The translations under genes and the position numbers were made by a program. A stretch of 64,000 bases of DNA from Bradysia coprophila (taxonomy: Eukaryota; Arthropoda; Insecta; Diptera; Sciaridae), in the NCBI RefSeq assembly GCF_014529535.1, contig NW_023503375.1:1922001-1986000 (forward strand), given 5' to 3'. Shown piece after piece: positions 45,041-55,000 of this stretch (position 1 is its first letter; the number at the start of each line of letters is the position of its first letter). The notes beneath the pieces are model-generated. The model worked only from the letters and a program-made list of their open reading frames with translations. It was not told where the DNA came from and did no database searches.

Positions 45041-46244
45041 ATGGAAGCCGAGGTAGTTACCGGAGTATCAAGATCAGGACGTGTGCGAAAGAAGTCCTCC
45101 AAGCTAATGGATTTCCAAAGCATTGACGAATTGGAATTGTCAAAAGTCAAGAAACCGACTCCCAGGTCCCTGAAAATGTCCTCTCCATCCCTGTCCGATC
45201 AGTCGTCTCCGATAAAAAGTGAATTCATGGAAGCTCCTTTGGACATAACGCCCGAAGCGTTGAAAAATGAGCAAATGGATATTGACGACGACGATGACGA
45301 TCTGATGCTCGATTCTAGTGGCAGTGATTCGGATGAAGGAAACAATCCGTTGCTCATTGATACGACTGTCCGTAAGAGTGCGTATATGACCGAAAAGTCG
45401 ACGAAGAAAAAGATTTACAAAGACGGAAAAGTGAGTGCGCCCACATTATCCGCTGGCACGAATTTTCGAATTAATTTCCTTTATTGTCCCATCAGTTGGT
45501 CCTAGGCAAACCGCAGCGAAAAGACAAAGGCAAGTCTCGATTCACCGCTTACATGCTTTGGGCGAAAGACGTCCGCCAGCAGATGTTGTCAATTCATCCG
45601 GATCTTGATTTCGCTACAATTTCACGTAAACTCGGCGAAATGTGGGCCAATGTTCCAAGCAGCGAAAAATACAATTGGCGACGACGCGCTAAGCGTCTTT
45701 CATCCAAAGGCAAAGAGAAAGTCATCGGCAAATCGTTGAATCAGGTGCCCAGCTCAAAGTTCATCAATCGACATACGACTCCATCCACAAAGACTAAACA
45801 GAAGCGAACGCCGGTTAAGAATGCACCGATTACGTCTCCGGATGTAGCGAGTGAAGTCAAATCACCCAAATTGAGTCCGACGACATCAAATGTGTTTAAA
45901 TCGAAACCTGGTACACAGCCAGCCGACGTTGCCGCCCATCTGCAGTTGCTGGGAGAAAGCTTAACTATAATCGGGGAACGTTTGAAAGAGCACGAAGTGA
46001 GTTTGATCTTGGTGTGGTCGGTAATATCGACTGATTTTGACCCGGTTATTTTTTGACGTTGTTTCAGGGACAAATAACCGTGTCTGGCAGTCTATCCGTA
46101 CTACTAGACAGTTTGCTGTGCTCGATATCACCACTAATTTGTTTGACCACCTGCATTCCTGGATTGGGCCACAAATTGAACAACATCAAAGGACAGCTCA
46201 GCGACACACTGGACAACATTGCTTATGTGATGCCAGGCATTTGA
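45041..46244 (+). CDS. HMGXB4-type HMG-box chromatin protein
   Basis: Three exons, 45041-45430, 45496-45996 and 46068-46244, with introns of 65 and 71 bp (GTGAGT donors, ATCAG and TTTCAG acceptors), giving 355 residues. The N-terminus (RSGRVRKKSSKLMDFQSIDE, residues 11-30) is the conserved HMGXB4 start motif; residues 80-100 are acidic. One HMG box covers about 144-205 (RFTAYMLWAKDVRQQML, ISRKLGEMWANVPSSEKYNW), a DNA-binding and bending fold. The C-terminus (GSLSVLLDSLLCSISPLICL ... LDNIAYVMPGI) is the hallmark of HMGXB4 proteins and confirms the assignment. Nuclear. In vertebrates HMGXB4 modulates Wnt signalling and transcription; the fly role is not evident from sequence. Its stop is 26 bp from the stop of the convergent PPIL1-like gene. 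Confidence 0.92.
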
Positions 46245-46270
46245 AATTAAAATTGAAATCACCCAAATGC

Positions 46271-47265
46271 TTAGAACTTCTCAATTTTACTTCGAACAAT
46301 TTTCACATTTTCATTGGGTTTGTCATTTTTGTCACACTCCACCAAGCCGATCCGCTTGACCGACTGCATGCCCGACGAAACTCGACCGAAAATCGTATGC
46401 TTTCCGTCCAACCATTGTGTTGGCGCCAGTGTTATGAAGAACTGTGAGCCATTTGTGTCCGGTCCCGAGTTAGCCATCGACAATATTCCAGCACTGGAGA
46501 TCGGAGACAAAATTATTACAATTCAATCGAAAAAGTGGGAGAGTAAACCTTACCCGGTGTGCTTCAGATCGGGATTTATTTCGTCGGCAAACGTTTGTCC
46601 ATAAATCGATGTGCCTCCTCTACCAGTACCGGTGGGATCTCCACCTTGAATCATAAAATCGCGGATGATTCGATGAAAGATGGTGTTGTTGTAGTAACCT
46701 GTGAGTGATAAACAAGGTAATTCAATGTTGGCCAAGAAGACGCTCAAATTTCTCTAACTTACCACGGCGAGCGAGCTCTGCGAAATTTCGACATGTGTTC
46801 GGAGCATGCTTCCAATACAGTTCGATGGTTATTTCTCCCATTCTGGAATTAAATCAAAGGAAATGAAAGACAGTGTCAAACAAGTGGGATCGAATTTTGC
46901 TTTCGATTAGTTCTATAAGTTCTATAGGTCTATCGGATACCAAGATTAAATAAGGAGAAAATTTGGATTTTAATATGAACGAACATAGTGAAGACGTTCT
47001 TTAAAACTCAGCGAGGCTTTACCGAATTGGGAATATCAACTCAAGTCGAGCTAATTGATCTAAAATCACCAGAAGAGTCATTTCGGCCTACGAAATAGTT
47101 TCCGACTTAATAACAGACGCTGTTAGTAATAGCTAAACTGGGAGCCACAACTACCGCTCATTAAATTATTTGGACAATCTATGAAACTTACGTGGTCTCC
47201 AGAACAACGAAGTGTGGTTGCCATCCTTTGTCAGGAATTCCCGAAGCGTTAGCATTAGTCAACAT
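46271..47265 (-). CDS. PPIL1-type spliceosomal cyclophilin
   Basis: Four exons, 47265-47192, 46842-46763, 46698-46554 and 46493-46271 (introns 349, 64 and 60 bp), giving 173 residues against 166 in human PPIL1. The protein is a peptidyl-prolyl cis-trans isomerase that isomerises X-Pro bonds and, in this subfamily, associates with the spliceosome in the nucleus. Active-site residues are present: Arg61 in FHRII, Gln69 in MIQGGD, QFF at 117-119, Trp127 in [18 protein letters not shown] and [10 protein letters not shown] are textbook cyclophilin. No signal peptide, unlike the secretory cyclophilins. The ATG is the only one upstream of exon 1's conserved [12 protein letters not shown]. All phases agree. 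Confidence 0.95.
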
Positions 47266-47930
47266 GATTTTTTAAGCGAATTGTTTCTCTTAACTCTTTG
47301 CAAACGTATAATTAACACTTTACCGCTGCAGCTACAATAACAAACTGAACACAAAACAGCATGGATGTAAACACCAAAATGTCATCAGGGTTGTCATACA
47401 AATGTCATATCAGCGGTGCTATCAGTGCCATCACATTCAGTGATGATGAAAACTTTACCAGTTTACAATTCAGTTTGGTTTCCGTTAATTTAAAAACCGG
47501 AGCAGTCGAAAATTTAGTTTTCTTATTACACTCACTGCTCTCTGATGTGATGTTCGTGTTGCAGTTTGAATGATTTCCAATCTGTTGAAATAAATGTGAG
47601 CTTATTTCATCATAGATTGCTAATATTGATACAATCATTTGAAAAAGACCTCGATGGCATCGCTCAAAGCATTTTTACGAAATAGTTCTCAGTGGGACCT
47701 CTTTTAGAATTAGATGACTAATCGCTATTGGAAGCGCCATTATTTTTTGGCAGTTCGTTATAGTTTCGACGATTGGTTTTAGGGTTTCCGATATTTCGGA
47801 ATTGAATTCTCATTGCTAACTGTTACCTTAATTGTTCTTTGCTGTCTGCCCTTGCCTCATATAAGTTTTGTATAAGTTTGGCCCAAAGTAAACCTCAAGC
47901 CTACAGCCTCGATTCTGTTGGCCATACTGT
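47266..47930. other. Intergenic, upstream of the cyclophilin gene
   Basis: Presumed 5' UTR and promoter next to 47265. Short frames at 47361-47638 show no motif. Nothing else recognised. Confidence 0.35.
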
Positions 47931-48164
47931 CAAAGGCTGTTAATTTTGGGGAGGTCACGTAGATCGCCTTTGTATTGGATACGCGGGAGCACACCACTTC
48001 TGATGATTTTACATGTAAAAAATTCACCAAATCCAAATTCACAGCGACGAGAATCATCACAGGAGGTAGTGAATTTTTGTATGAAATCCGCCATTTTATC
48101 GTTAACTGTGGTGTGTCACCCTCGTTTCTGTGTCTGCATGACCTCCCCAAAGTTCACAGCCTTG
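47931..48164. mobile_element. hAT-like MITE, family A
   Basis: Ends CAAAGGCTGTTAATTTTGGG and the complement of CAAGGCTGTGAACTTTGGG. The interior carries the family blocks GAGGTCACGTAGATCGCC, GGATACGCGGGAGCACACC and GAATTTTTGTATGAAATCCG. No intact 8-bp duplication. Confidence 0.75.
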
Positions 48165-48257
48165 TGTTAAACTGCGTCTCACTTAGTGAAAAGTGAAATT
48201 CGACAAAAATTTAGAAAATAAAAATTGGATTGTTCAACGAAATTCTTGTGGAATCTG

Positions 48258-48375
48258 CAATCGCTAAATCAAACTGGTCTGCATACGTTATTTTGCACTA
48301 GCTGGTCCCATTTGGAATTGTGCTGGAATTGCTGGTGCAAAGTAACGTATGCACACCAGTTCGTTTTAGCGATTG
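48258..48375. mobile_element. Foldback MITE
   Basis: CAATCGCTAAATCAAACTGG at the left pairs with CCAGTTCGTTTTAGCGATTG at the right, and TGCATACGTTATTTTGCAC pairs with GTGCAAAGTAACGTATGCA. 118 bp, almost all stem. Confidence 0.75.
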
Positions 48376-48525
48376 TATTACAAACCACAATAACTCCCAA
48401 ATCAGAAATAATGTCGAATTTCACTTTTCTCTCCAGGTAGTTTTGGATTGAAATTCGTCAAATAGTAATGACCGTATTATACTCTCCAGACATGCTTAAA
48501 AATGACAGCGCCACCATGCCATCTC

Positions 48526-48707
48526 CAAGGCTGTACCACTTGGGGAGGTAATCGCTACTATATTAGATACACTGGAACACATAAAATTCATCTATTTTGA
48601 AGTTGTCAAATTTTAGAATCCACCTACTACGAAAATATATGAAACTGTCAAATTTTGTGTGTGCCACCCGCACACACCCGTGTGACCTCTCCAAATATAC
48701 AGCCTTG
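48526..48707. mobile_element. hAT-like MITE, family A, with exact 8-bp duplication
   Basis: Ends CAAGGCTGT and ACAGCCTTG. The 8-bp duplication GCCATCTC is exact at 48518-48525 and 48708-48715. 182 bp; the interior is shorter than in other copies. Confidence 0.85.
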
Positions 48708-48717
48708 GCCATCTCTC

Positions 48718-48936
48718 CCAAGGTTCTGAAAGAACAGGTTGAAACACTTTCGAGTTGATCACGAAGGCGGTGTGATCAAAATTTTCCTGTAGCGCCAAGT
48801 AGGTTTGGAAAATTTTATATGACGATTTTAACTTAACAAAAAAAATTGTTTTCAAGTTGACTTTTCAAACAATATACATCTCTGAATTGTCAAGATTTGT
48901 GTTTCATTCGCCTTAACCTGTTCTTTCAGAATCTTG
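48718..48936. mobile_element. Foldback MITE, family G
   Basis: Ends CCAAGGTTCTGAAAGAACAG and complement (CTGTTCTTTCAGAATCTTG). Shares GATCACGAAGGCGG with the copy at 42517. Confidence 0.7.
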
Positions 48937-48948
48937 ATCTCTCCATGC

Positions 48949-49154
48949 TAATGAGCACGAACATTATTTTGTCCAATGAAAGTAGAGAACAGGTATGGTC
49001 TATTGTCCGCCCGGAGGACATGAAAATTTGATTTTCGTACTTAAATGAACTCATTTTCATATTATTTTGACATAAAATGTGAGTGCGTTTAAGACGAATT
49101 CGGCGATCGACCATACCTGTTCTCTACTTTCATTGATTTTGTCGATGCTCATTA
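48949..49154. mobile_element. 206-bp foldback MITE upstream of the Aurora gene
   Basis: Ends TAATGAGCA and TGCTCATTA. Inner arms CAATGAAAGTAGAGAACAGG and complement are exact, followed by TATGGTC/GACCATA. Lies about 220 bp 5' of the Aurora start codon. Confidence 0.8.
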
Positions 49155-49370
49155 CACTGAAAAAGTGCAGCCGACTGACACCACTGGCAAATTAAAATGG
49201 AAAATGTAAACCACAAAACAGCCACAGCCAACTTCACATCGAAAGTCCATTTAAATTTTCTCAAGCGAAGACAACATTGCACTCTCCTGATTCGTTCAAA
49301 GACATTTTAACGGCAAAACTGTCAACGACGAAAAATTGTTAAATATTCCCGAATCCCACAATTTACAAAC

Positions 49371-50628
49371 ATGATACGACGTACAGGGGACAAGGGACAA
49401 AAGGAAAATCAAACTACGGTGACCAGGAATGCGAAACTATCTACCCCGGCAGCTTCAAGGACTGTAAAAAATGACATTAACACAAAGGGTTCGGTGACGA
49501 CTGAAAAGGCCAAGCGAAATGTTCTCGTTAATCAAAGTACTTACGTAAAGAAGGCTGAGGTATTGAAACCAGAAAAAACAGAAGCAGGTGGGTTCGTCGG
49601 GATGAAATTTTGTGCATCGATGTCCATTAATAACCGACATCAATGCCAATTTAATTCCCACAATTTAATCACTTTCAGCGGTCGTATCGTCATCTACTAG
49701 TGATACAAAGCAAGTGGTCGAACGTCCAGCAGATAGTTCGTCCGGGGAACCAGCATCATCTCGTTGGTCGTTGAGTAGTTTTGATATTGGCACTCCACTC
49801 GGTAGGGGCAAATTTGGAAATGTGTACTTAGCTCGCGAGAAAACGACCCGTTACGTCGTCGCACTGAAAGTAATGTTCAAGAAACAAATCGTTCAGAATT
49901 CCGTTGAACATCAGGTTCGACGTGAAATAGAAATTCAAAGTCACTTAAGACATCCGAATATTTTGCGGCTGTACGGTTACTTCCATGACGACACTAGAAT
50001 TTATTTGATTTTGGAGTACGCACCGAACGGTACGCTTTACAAGGAGCTACAGACTCATCCGGATAAACGGCTAGACGAAAAAACCACAGCCTCGTACATT
50101 TCGTCATTGGCATCGGCACTCATTTACTTACATCAAAAACACATTATCCACAGGGACATCAAACCTGGTGAGTTTATCGGACTTTGATGGTAAAACGAAT
50201 CGTTACGAATCGATCGCTCATTCTATTTGTCAACAGAAAATCTACTCTTGGGCGCGAACAAAGAACTGAAAATCGCCGATTTCGGATGGTCCGTTCACGA
50301 GCCCACATCGTATCGAACAACACTATGTGGTACCATGGACTATCTGCCACCGGAAATGGTTCGCGGCAAGCCACATTCGAAGCAAGTGGATCTATGGAGT
50401 CTAGGAGTCTTATGTTACGAGCTGCTCGTCGGTAAGGCTCCGTTCTTTTCGAATTCCGCACATCATGACACATACCGTAGCATTGTGGACGGGAAATATG
50501 TGATTCCATCGTTTGTTTCGGCACCGGCACGCCATTTGATCAGCAAATTGATGGTCGTTGAGCCGGACCGACGATTGCCGTTGGATGAGGTGATGAAACA
50601 TCCATGGATTATAAAACAAACGAAGTAA
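49371..50628 (+). CDS. aurA: Aurora A mitotic serine/threonine kinase
   Basis: Three exons, 49371-49587, 49679-50167 and 50237-50628 (introns 91 and 69 bp), 365 residues. It phosphorylates mitotic substrates at centrosomes and spindle. The kinase domain starts at about residue 107: glycine loop LGRGKFGNV (113-121), Lys136, Glu157 (EIEIQSHL), HRD at 230-232, DFG at 250-252, and activation-loop Thr264 in [23 protein letters not shown] and RTTLCGT point to Aurora A rather than B, as does the [20 protein letters not shown] helix. The non-catalytic N-terminus is short (about 105 residues; fly Aurora A totals 411) and holds a KEN tripeptide at 11-13, a possible APC/C destruction signal. The ATG at 49371 opens the only frame that splices correctly. 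Confidence 0.95.
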
Positions 50629-50965
50629 GACTGATAACGGTTCGATGTCTCGAGGTCATTGATGTATTTGTTTCTCGTTTTTTTTCTCGTCTTTTTTCTT
50701 TATTTAATATTTTAATATTAACGTTTCGTCTTATGTGAACGGATAACTAACTAAAATCGCTTGTTACGGACATCAATTTTTAATATTTTCAAACGAAACG
50801 AGCTCATTAATTGCTCTATTCTATAGGTACTCGACTTAATTACACTAACGCACGTCCTTTACGTATATTATGTTTGGAAGAGGTAGATCAATACGAATAG
50901 AATTCTAAAAATCATTATATAAGGTTACTCCAGCCATAGCGTATATATTGTAAAGATTGTGCCGT

Positions 50966-50971
50966 AATAAA
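50966..50971 (+). promoter_or_regulatory. Poly(A) signal of the Aurora gene
   Basis: AATAAA about 340 bp past the stop, with a T-rich stretch right after. Confidence 0.6.
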
Positions 50972-50989
50972 TGTTTTTTTTAATCAAAT

Positions 50990-53489
50990 TTAAATTTCTC
51001 GTTGTGATTTATGTCGCTAAAGGAAGGCAAGGATATTCTGAAGTTGATGATTGGTCCGTTCATGTGTGTTTTCCTGTTGGACTCATTTTTCGGAATGTTC
51101 GGAATATGAAATTGACTCTCTCTTTCACAAACGGAGAAAACACTTCAAATCTGTTATTACCACTTGTCTACTGCTTCGCGGTAGAGTTTTTCTTCTTAAT
51201 GGAGGAGTTTTCGTGAAAACAGTTATTCCATTTTTTAAACTGTCATTCGGTCCCTTATTTTGTGTGGAACGTCGGAATGCAAAGTCATCATTATACCAAC
51301 ATTAGAAACCAAATTAACACGGAGAAATGATAACAGATGGAGTTGCGTTCAGCTCGCGCAGTGCCGTCTGTTATCATTTTTATTCTTTCTGAAAATAAAT
51401 GAGAGATTCTGACTACTGCGTCAAGCAGGCTCCTTACTTAAATTCAGTTCTGGTGCCTCGTTTGCAGTGCTTCGAATTAACAAAAATTGTTCACGACTCA
51501 TTGTGCTAAACTTGCTATCAGAGTTAACTGGAAACTATGTGAAAATATTCCATTATTTTGTATTTCGTCAAGTCTAATTCATTGCTTGATGGTCGTGATC
51601 TCCTGTCCAAGAAGAGTGAATGAATATTTTAAAATGGATGGTAATAAACGAACGTTATTAGTTTTTGTTTGAGCGTTAAAAATAACTCCATTTACCAATA
51701 TTTTCATTGAATTGGTACCATAATTTGATGAATATAACTGTAGAGAGAATTAAAATATTTGTAAAAGGAAAAAATCCAGCCCACGAAAAATAAAGGTCGA
51801 ATATCATTTCCCGTTTTAGAAACAATTGAGATTTACTCAAGTTCATCTTATGGTAGATTTGTTTACATATGATAAATTTCTTTGTTTTTACCTTGGAGCT
51901 GTAAAGTGGTAAATTAGCCGAATTCTGCTAACCAATGAAAGAAGTAGAATTATCACGAAAATTTATGGGGGAAACAGTGAAAAGATAAATTACACAGCGT
52001 AAAAAACAACGCTTCTCAAGAGCTGTAACGGGGACAGATAATCTGACATACGATTTCTTGTTGCCGAAACTGTGTAAAGGGAAAAACTGATTTTTCAAAT
52101 GTCAGCTTTTTGCTGCTTGTGCCATATTCACCACTACAAACCATCACAGCAAACCAAATTGCAGCTATTAAATTCGAAAGTTATCCCTACGATTTCATTT
52201 CTCCCTTAAATCAATATTCGAGCAACTAGATTTCAGTAGAACAAATTGTTGAGGATCTCTATCTGGAGTGTGAAACGTTAAAACTTAAAATCTGCAGTGC
52301 TATACGAACTCTTAAGGATGCACTAGCTTCTTACGTCGTCGTAGCTACTGATAACCGATGACTGGTGTTGTTGTGTAACATTAGAGGCGCAGAACATACT
52401 TTTCGCAACAAGTGACGAAAAGTAGGACTTTCCGTTGCCTTTATTGCGAAATACGTTGTATACAACTCGTTGTTACAAATGACACCATCAATAATGTCAA
52501 CGTAAACAATAATAGTCGCAATTTTGAGCCCAGATATAATCTGCGGCCACGAAACTACAGTGAGCGACATCTCGAATGTCTCACTGTCATTTTTTTCAGA
52601 GAATGTCATTGTGAATTTGCAATGACACAATAAAATTCTCAGAAAAATTTGACAGTGAGACATTTGAGATGTCGTTCACTGTAAATTCTTTTTTAGAAAC
52701 AAATTAGAATTGTTTGTGATATTAGAATCAACGTAAGTTACAACGAAGTTTATCTTCAATTTAGATCGATTTGTATATAGAAAGTTTATTGTTTTAGCCA
52801 TGATTATGGTCAGATTGTGTAAATTTAGGTTATCTCCAAGTGGGATATTGTGGGTGATATACAAACCCATTTTTCCTTTAAAAGTAACACTTTTTTAAGG
52901 GCTCTGAGAAATCATTGAAAAATGAATGTTTTTCCTCCCAAATATAGGCTACAAAGCGAAGAGTCCATTCCCTTCAAATCTGCTGAATGGCTTTCTGTGT
53001 TTAATCGTATTGTTGCTCCAGAGCTTCATGCAAAAAGAAAACTTAAAACACTTTTGTAAGTACACGGAATTTTTTATTTTGATCATATCTTTCTTAAAGA
53101 ATAAGTTTTTTAAAAAATTGTTTTTGTCTCTGTCTTAATCATCAACAATGAAGCTTTTTAGAATTGCTTTGACTGAAAAACGAATTGCATTAATCTGACA
53201 AAAAAAACTAATTTTATATAAGATACACAAAGTCGTACACATTTGTCTTCTCTAGTAAAGTTCTCGTTAATGAGTAATTGAAAAATATTTTCCTATTTTT
53301 ATAACATCGTCACTCTATCTCATCCATCCAAATTGGAGTGAGTAATAAATAAATTATAAGTCAAATCAATGAAAAATATTATTTGTTTTTTTTTTAAATG
53401 AATTGCTCTATTTTCTTGGAAAATGGTCACAAAATCTTCGATGTACATCAAAATGAATCGCAAATTTTTCTCTCATCACGTTAGTTTTT
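50990..53489. other. Intergenic, no gene recognised
   Basis: Non-coding apart from one MITE (52556-52681). A hairpin at 51323-51383 pairs GATAACAGATGG with CCGTCTGTTATC, recalling the family R end. The missing 3' exons of the EFCAB14-like gene would be expected between here and 55000, but I could not find an EF-hand (D-x-D-x-D-G) on the minus strand. Confidence 0.4.
52556..52681. mobile_element. 126-bp foldback MITE
   Basis: TACAGTGAGCGACATCTCGA at the left pairs with the complement of TACAGTGAACGACATCTCAA at the right; ATGTCTCACTGTC pairs as well. Confidence 0.75.
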
Positions 53490-54695
53490 CTCTTCTGGGA
53501 ACTGCGGGAAGCGACCAAGAAAATCACCTTTTAAACCGTTATTTTCGTAGTTTATTATAATTCGTTCAATTTAGAGCGTACTGGAGAATCTCCAGTGGAG
53601 CTGAATGTGAAAGGTATTTTATTTGTATGTGGTGCTCACTATTCTTATGTAGACTTTCACTGAATTATTTAAATCATTGATTTAATAAATCAAGCTAAAC
53701 ACATCCCTGTTCGCAATACACGATATAACCAATTTTAAGATATTTTCGTAACGCTTGCCTTTGCGCTGTAACTTTATAAAAAAAATAAAAATTTCATTTG
53801 ATTTTCGATTAAGTTTTGTCCATTTTTATCTTCCCTCTAAAGAAGCCCTTTCTAGCTAGCCCTCATTCACAAAGAACTGAACATTTTTAGTTAAAATTTT
53901 AGGATATTTCGTCATTATTTGTCATTTTGACGCCCTTTTTGCAAATTTTTTCGTTCACTGATCCCAAATTTACTTAAATTTTATCAATTTTATCCTATTT
54001 CCAAGAGCCTCGTCGAGACTTTCCAAAGAACCTCATTTGTTGAAATTGAACCATTTGTAAATAAAATTTGAGGACAATATGAGTTTTCATTTCGTACACG
54101 CCCGACCATTTCAGTATATCTATGATACAAACCCGTCATATACACCGAATTCTATCACATACACTGACAAATGTGACTCTACAAAAAGAAAAGAAATGGA
54201 AAGTGTGCTCAATTGATTAGAGCATTAGCATTAGCATTACCCCGGCAATGTGAAGGTTGTGAGTTCGTGTCCCATCACCTGTGCATTTTTAACGTTACAC
54301 TTTGGTAACGGACCATCGGAGGATAATATATGTTTGCAAGCTATTTCCTAGAACTCATTAAGACCTTTCCAAAAATATGATTTTACAAAGTTACGGCGCT
54401 GATGAATGCGTTACGAAAATATCTAACCAGGGGAGGACTCAGCTTATTTTAATTAAGTCAATGGAAGTCTACATAAGACATTCAAATACAGCTCCAGGTA
54501 AAGAATAGTCTTCTAATACATTCTTTTTGGTGGAAGTGGAGCACCACATACAAAATAATACCTTTCATGTTCAGCTCCGCTAGAGATTCTACAGTACACT
54601 TCAAATTGAAGGAATTGTAATAAATTACGAAAATAATGGTGTAACAGGTGATTTTCTTGGTCGATTCCCGCAGCTCCCAGTTTTAACAAATTTTT
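53490..54695. mobile_element. 1.2-kb element with 165-bp inverted ends
   Basis: The left arm, about 53490-53655, starts CTGGGAACTGCGGGAAGCG and pairs with the right arm 54535-54690 (complement CTGGGAGCTGCGGGAATCG); CGACCAAGAAAATCACCT and GTATGTGGTGCTC are exact in both. The interior has no transposase frame and holds a tRNA-like SINE. Confidence 0.75.
54199..54282 (+). repeat. tRNA-like sequence, probable SINE head
   Basis: Box A-like GTGTGCTCAATTGATTAGAG at 54203-54222 and box B-like GAGTTCGTGTCC at 54261-54272, spaced as in a tRNA. The acceptor and anticodon arms do not fold well, and an AGCATT unit is repeated in the variable part, so it is not a working tRNA gene. Best read as a SINE promoter region. 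Confidence 0.5.
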
Positions 54696-55000
54696 AATTT
54701 ATCTCTGTTTTTATCCCCAAAAAAAGAAGTTATTTACACATTCAAAAATCATTTTCAAATTGCAATAAAATCTGAGATTTAAATTCTTAAAATCTTTTAC
54801 ATTCACATCATCATTAAAAATTTTGTTTAGTTTCTTTGGTTATTAAAATTCGTTTTTTCAAAAAATCACTTAAAGCTCTTCGTAATTTTACTTTTGTTTC
54901 TGTTTTTCCCATTTTAGTGTTTAATTAATTCAACAAACTGTTCGTATCTTACGTGTTAAGAATATCTTCACTTTAGTTTCAATAGTTTCGGCTTACTTAC

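Noticed and set aside
52331-52663. 110-residue minus-strand frame with DIIDG, considered as an EF-hand exon of the EFCAB14-like gene
   Set aside because: Only two of the needed calcium-binding acidic positions are present, and it overlaps a foldback MITE.
54199-54282. A functional tRNA gene
   Set aside because: Box A and B fit, but the acceptor stem and anticodon arm do not fold and there is an internal AGCATT duplication.
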